DNA of 5,516 nt, taken from contig JAQGKG010000046.1 of assembly GCA_028290245.1 (NCBI GenBank), positions 1 to 5,516 of the forward strand. Reading direction: 5' to 3'. Below are positions 4,746 through 5,516 of this stretch, in pieces. The translations under genes were made by a program, and so were the position numbers. The notes under the pieces are model-generated. The model did not search any database, was not told the DNA's origin, and was given only the letters and a program-made list of their open reading frames with translations. This DNA comes from Devosia sp. (GTDB taxonomy: Bacteria; Pseudomonadota; Alphaproteobacteria; Rhizobiales; Devosiaceae). Every line of letters begins with the position of its first letter. Position 1 is the first letter of the stretch.

Positions 4746-5516
4746 ATGCCATTGCTCACCGAAGACGCCAAGGGCGTCTACATCATCGCCGTCACGCCAT
4801 TCACCGATGACGGCGCGGTCGACTGGAACAGCGTCGATCGCATGGTGGACTTCTACGAGGAAAAGGGCGTCACCGGCCTGACCATCCTGGGTCTGCTGGG
4901 CGAGGCGCCCAAGCTCACATCCGAGGAATCGCGCGGCATTGCCAAGCGGGTTATCGATCGCATTGCCGGTCGGCTCCCCGTGGTGGTTGGCGTTACGGCA
5001 CCGGGTCTCGCTCCGATGCGCGAACTGGCCGAGTCGGTGATGGACATGGGCGCATCAGGCGTCATGGTCGCGCCGCCCTGGACCACCAAGACCGACGATC
5101 AGGCTTATGCATTCTACGCCTCGGTCGGGGACGCGCTAGGCAAGACGCCTTGGGTGCTGCAGGATTATCCCCTGACCACCAATGTTACGATCGCCCCTAA
5201 GGTCATCGAACGGATTGTGCGCGACGTGCCCACCTGCGTCATGCTCAAACATGAGGACTGGCCGGGCCTCAGCAAGATCGGTGCGTTGCGCGCCTCCAGC
5301 GACCAGGGCGAAATGCGCCGCATCTCGATCCTGTGCGGCAACGGCGGCCTGTTCCTGCCCGAGGAAATGGCACGTGGTGCCGACGGTGCAATGACTGGCT
5401 TCTGCTATCCGGAAATGATGGTCGGCGTCGTGGAAAATTACGCCAAGGGCGACGTCCAGCGCGCTCATGACATTTTCGATGCCTATTTGCCGCTGGCCCG
5501 CTACGAGCAGCAGCAG
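4746..5516 (+). CDS. DapA/NanA (DHDPS) family lyase, probable 2-keto-3-deoxy sugar-acid aldolase or dehydratase (3' end outside window)
   Basis: An open frame of 257 codons from ATG 4746 runs off the window; the family is about 300 aa, so roughly 45-50 residues are missing. The (beta/alpha)8 barrel begins GVYIIAVTPFTDDGAVDW. The phosphate/carboxylate-binding loop appears as GLLGEAPKLT (49-58) rather than the GTTGE of true dihydrodipicolinate synthase. The catalytic Tyr is Y141 in LQDYP, and the Schiff-base Lys is K168 in VMLKHEDWPG. The barrel end has GADGAMTGFCYPEMM. The final visible residues, LPLARYEQQ, resemble a C-terminal helix common in catabolic family members. Class I members of this family cleave or dehydrate 2-keto-3-deoxy sugar acids, or act on N-acetylneuraminate or aspartate semialdehyde. 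Placement after a sugar-acid dehydratase points to the first group. Whether it gives pyruvate plus an aldehyde or a keto-semialdehyde cannot be told. It lies 23 bp after the amidohydrolase, in the same operon. Confidence 0.9.
   Translation, partial: MPLLTEDAKGVYIIAVTPFTDDGAVDWNSVDRMVDFYEEKGVTGLTILGLLGEAPKLTSEESRGIAKRVIDRIAGRLPVVVGVTAPGLAPMRELAESVMDMGASGVMVAPPWTTKTDDQAYAFYASVGDALGKTPWVLQDYPLTTNVTIAPKVIERIVRDVPTCVMLKHEDWPGLSKIGALRASSDQGEMRRISILCGNGGLFLPEEMARGADGAMTGFCYPEMMVGVVENYAKGDVQRAHDIFDAYLPLARYEQQQ

Noticed and set aside
5136..5468. 110-codon minus-strand open frame opposite the DapA-family gene
   Set aside because: A shadow frame opposite a catalytic-core region with conserved residues on the plus strand; no initiation signal.

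Overview
The window reads as chromosomal DNA of a GC-rich (roughly 60% by eye), heterotrophic proteobacterium. The protein style (GH39 xylosidase, FCD-type GntR regulator, Gfo/Idh/MocA dehydrogenase, IlvD/Edd sugar-acid dehydratase, DapA-family lyase) suggests an alphaproteobacterium of the Hyphomicrobiales (Rhizobium/Devosia-like). That placement is inferred from gene content only. No tRNA, rRNA, CRISPR array, insertion sequence or phage gene was seen.

Layout. Positions 1-221 hold the 3' end of a plus-strand GH39 beta-xylosidase. A perfect 12-bp-stem hairpin (232-260) separates it from a convergent minus-strand pair: a Gfo/Idh/MocA oxidoreductase (1983-952) followed 26 bp later by a GntR/FCD regulator (925-266). 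A 193-bp, AT-richer divergent intergenic region (1984-2176) carries promoter-like elements and short TATTG/CAATA inverted repeats. A plus-strand operon then runs to the end of the window: an IlvD/Edd dehydratase (2177-3871), an amidohydrolase_2/COG3618 lactonase-like gene overlapping it by 4 bp (3868-4722, broken by one in-frame TAG), and a DapA-family lyase (4746 to beyond the window).

How the genes fit together. The set matches a non-phosphorylative oxidative sugar pathway. The oxidoreductase would oxidise a sugar to its lactone and the amidohydrolase would open or isomerise the lactone. The dehydratase would make a 2-keto-3-deoxy acid, and the DapA-family enzyme would cleave or further dehydrate it. 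The FCD regulator would sense a sugar acid or keto-acid and act on the divergent promoter region. The adjacent xylosidase hints at plant-derived pentose, but the actual sugar cannot be read from sequence.

The most notable feature is the amidohydrolase: its reading frame continues with conserved residues after a single amber codon at 4366-4368. This is either a very recent pseudogene, a sequencing error or readthrough. No wholly new system was recognised; this is an accessory catabolic locus with a few unusual details.
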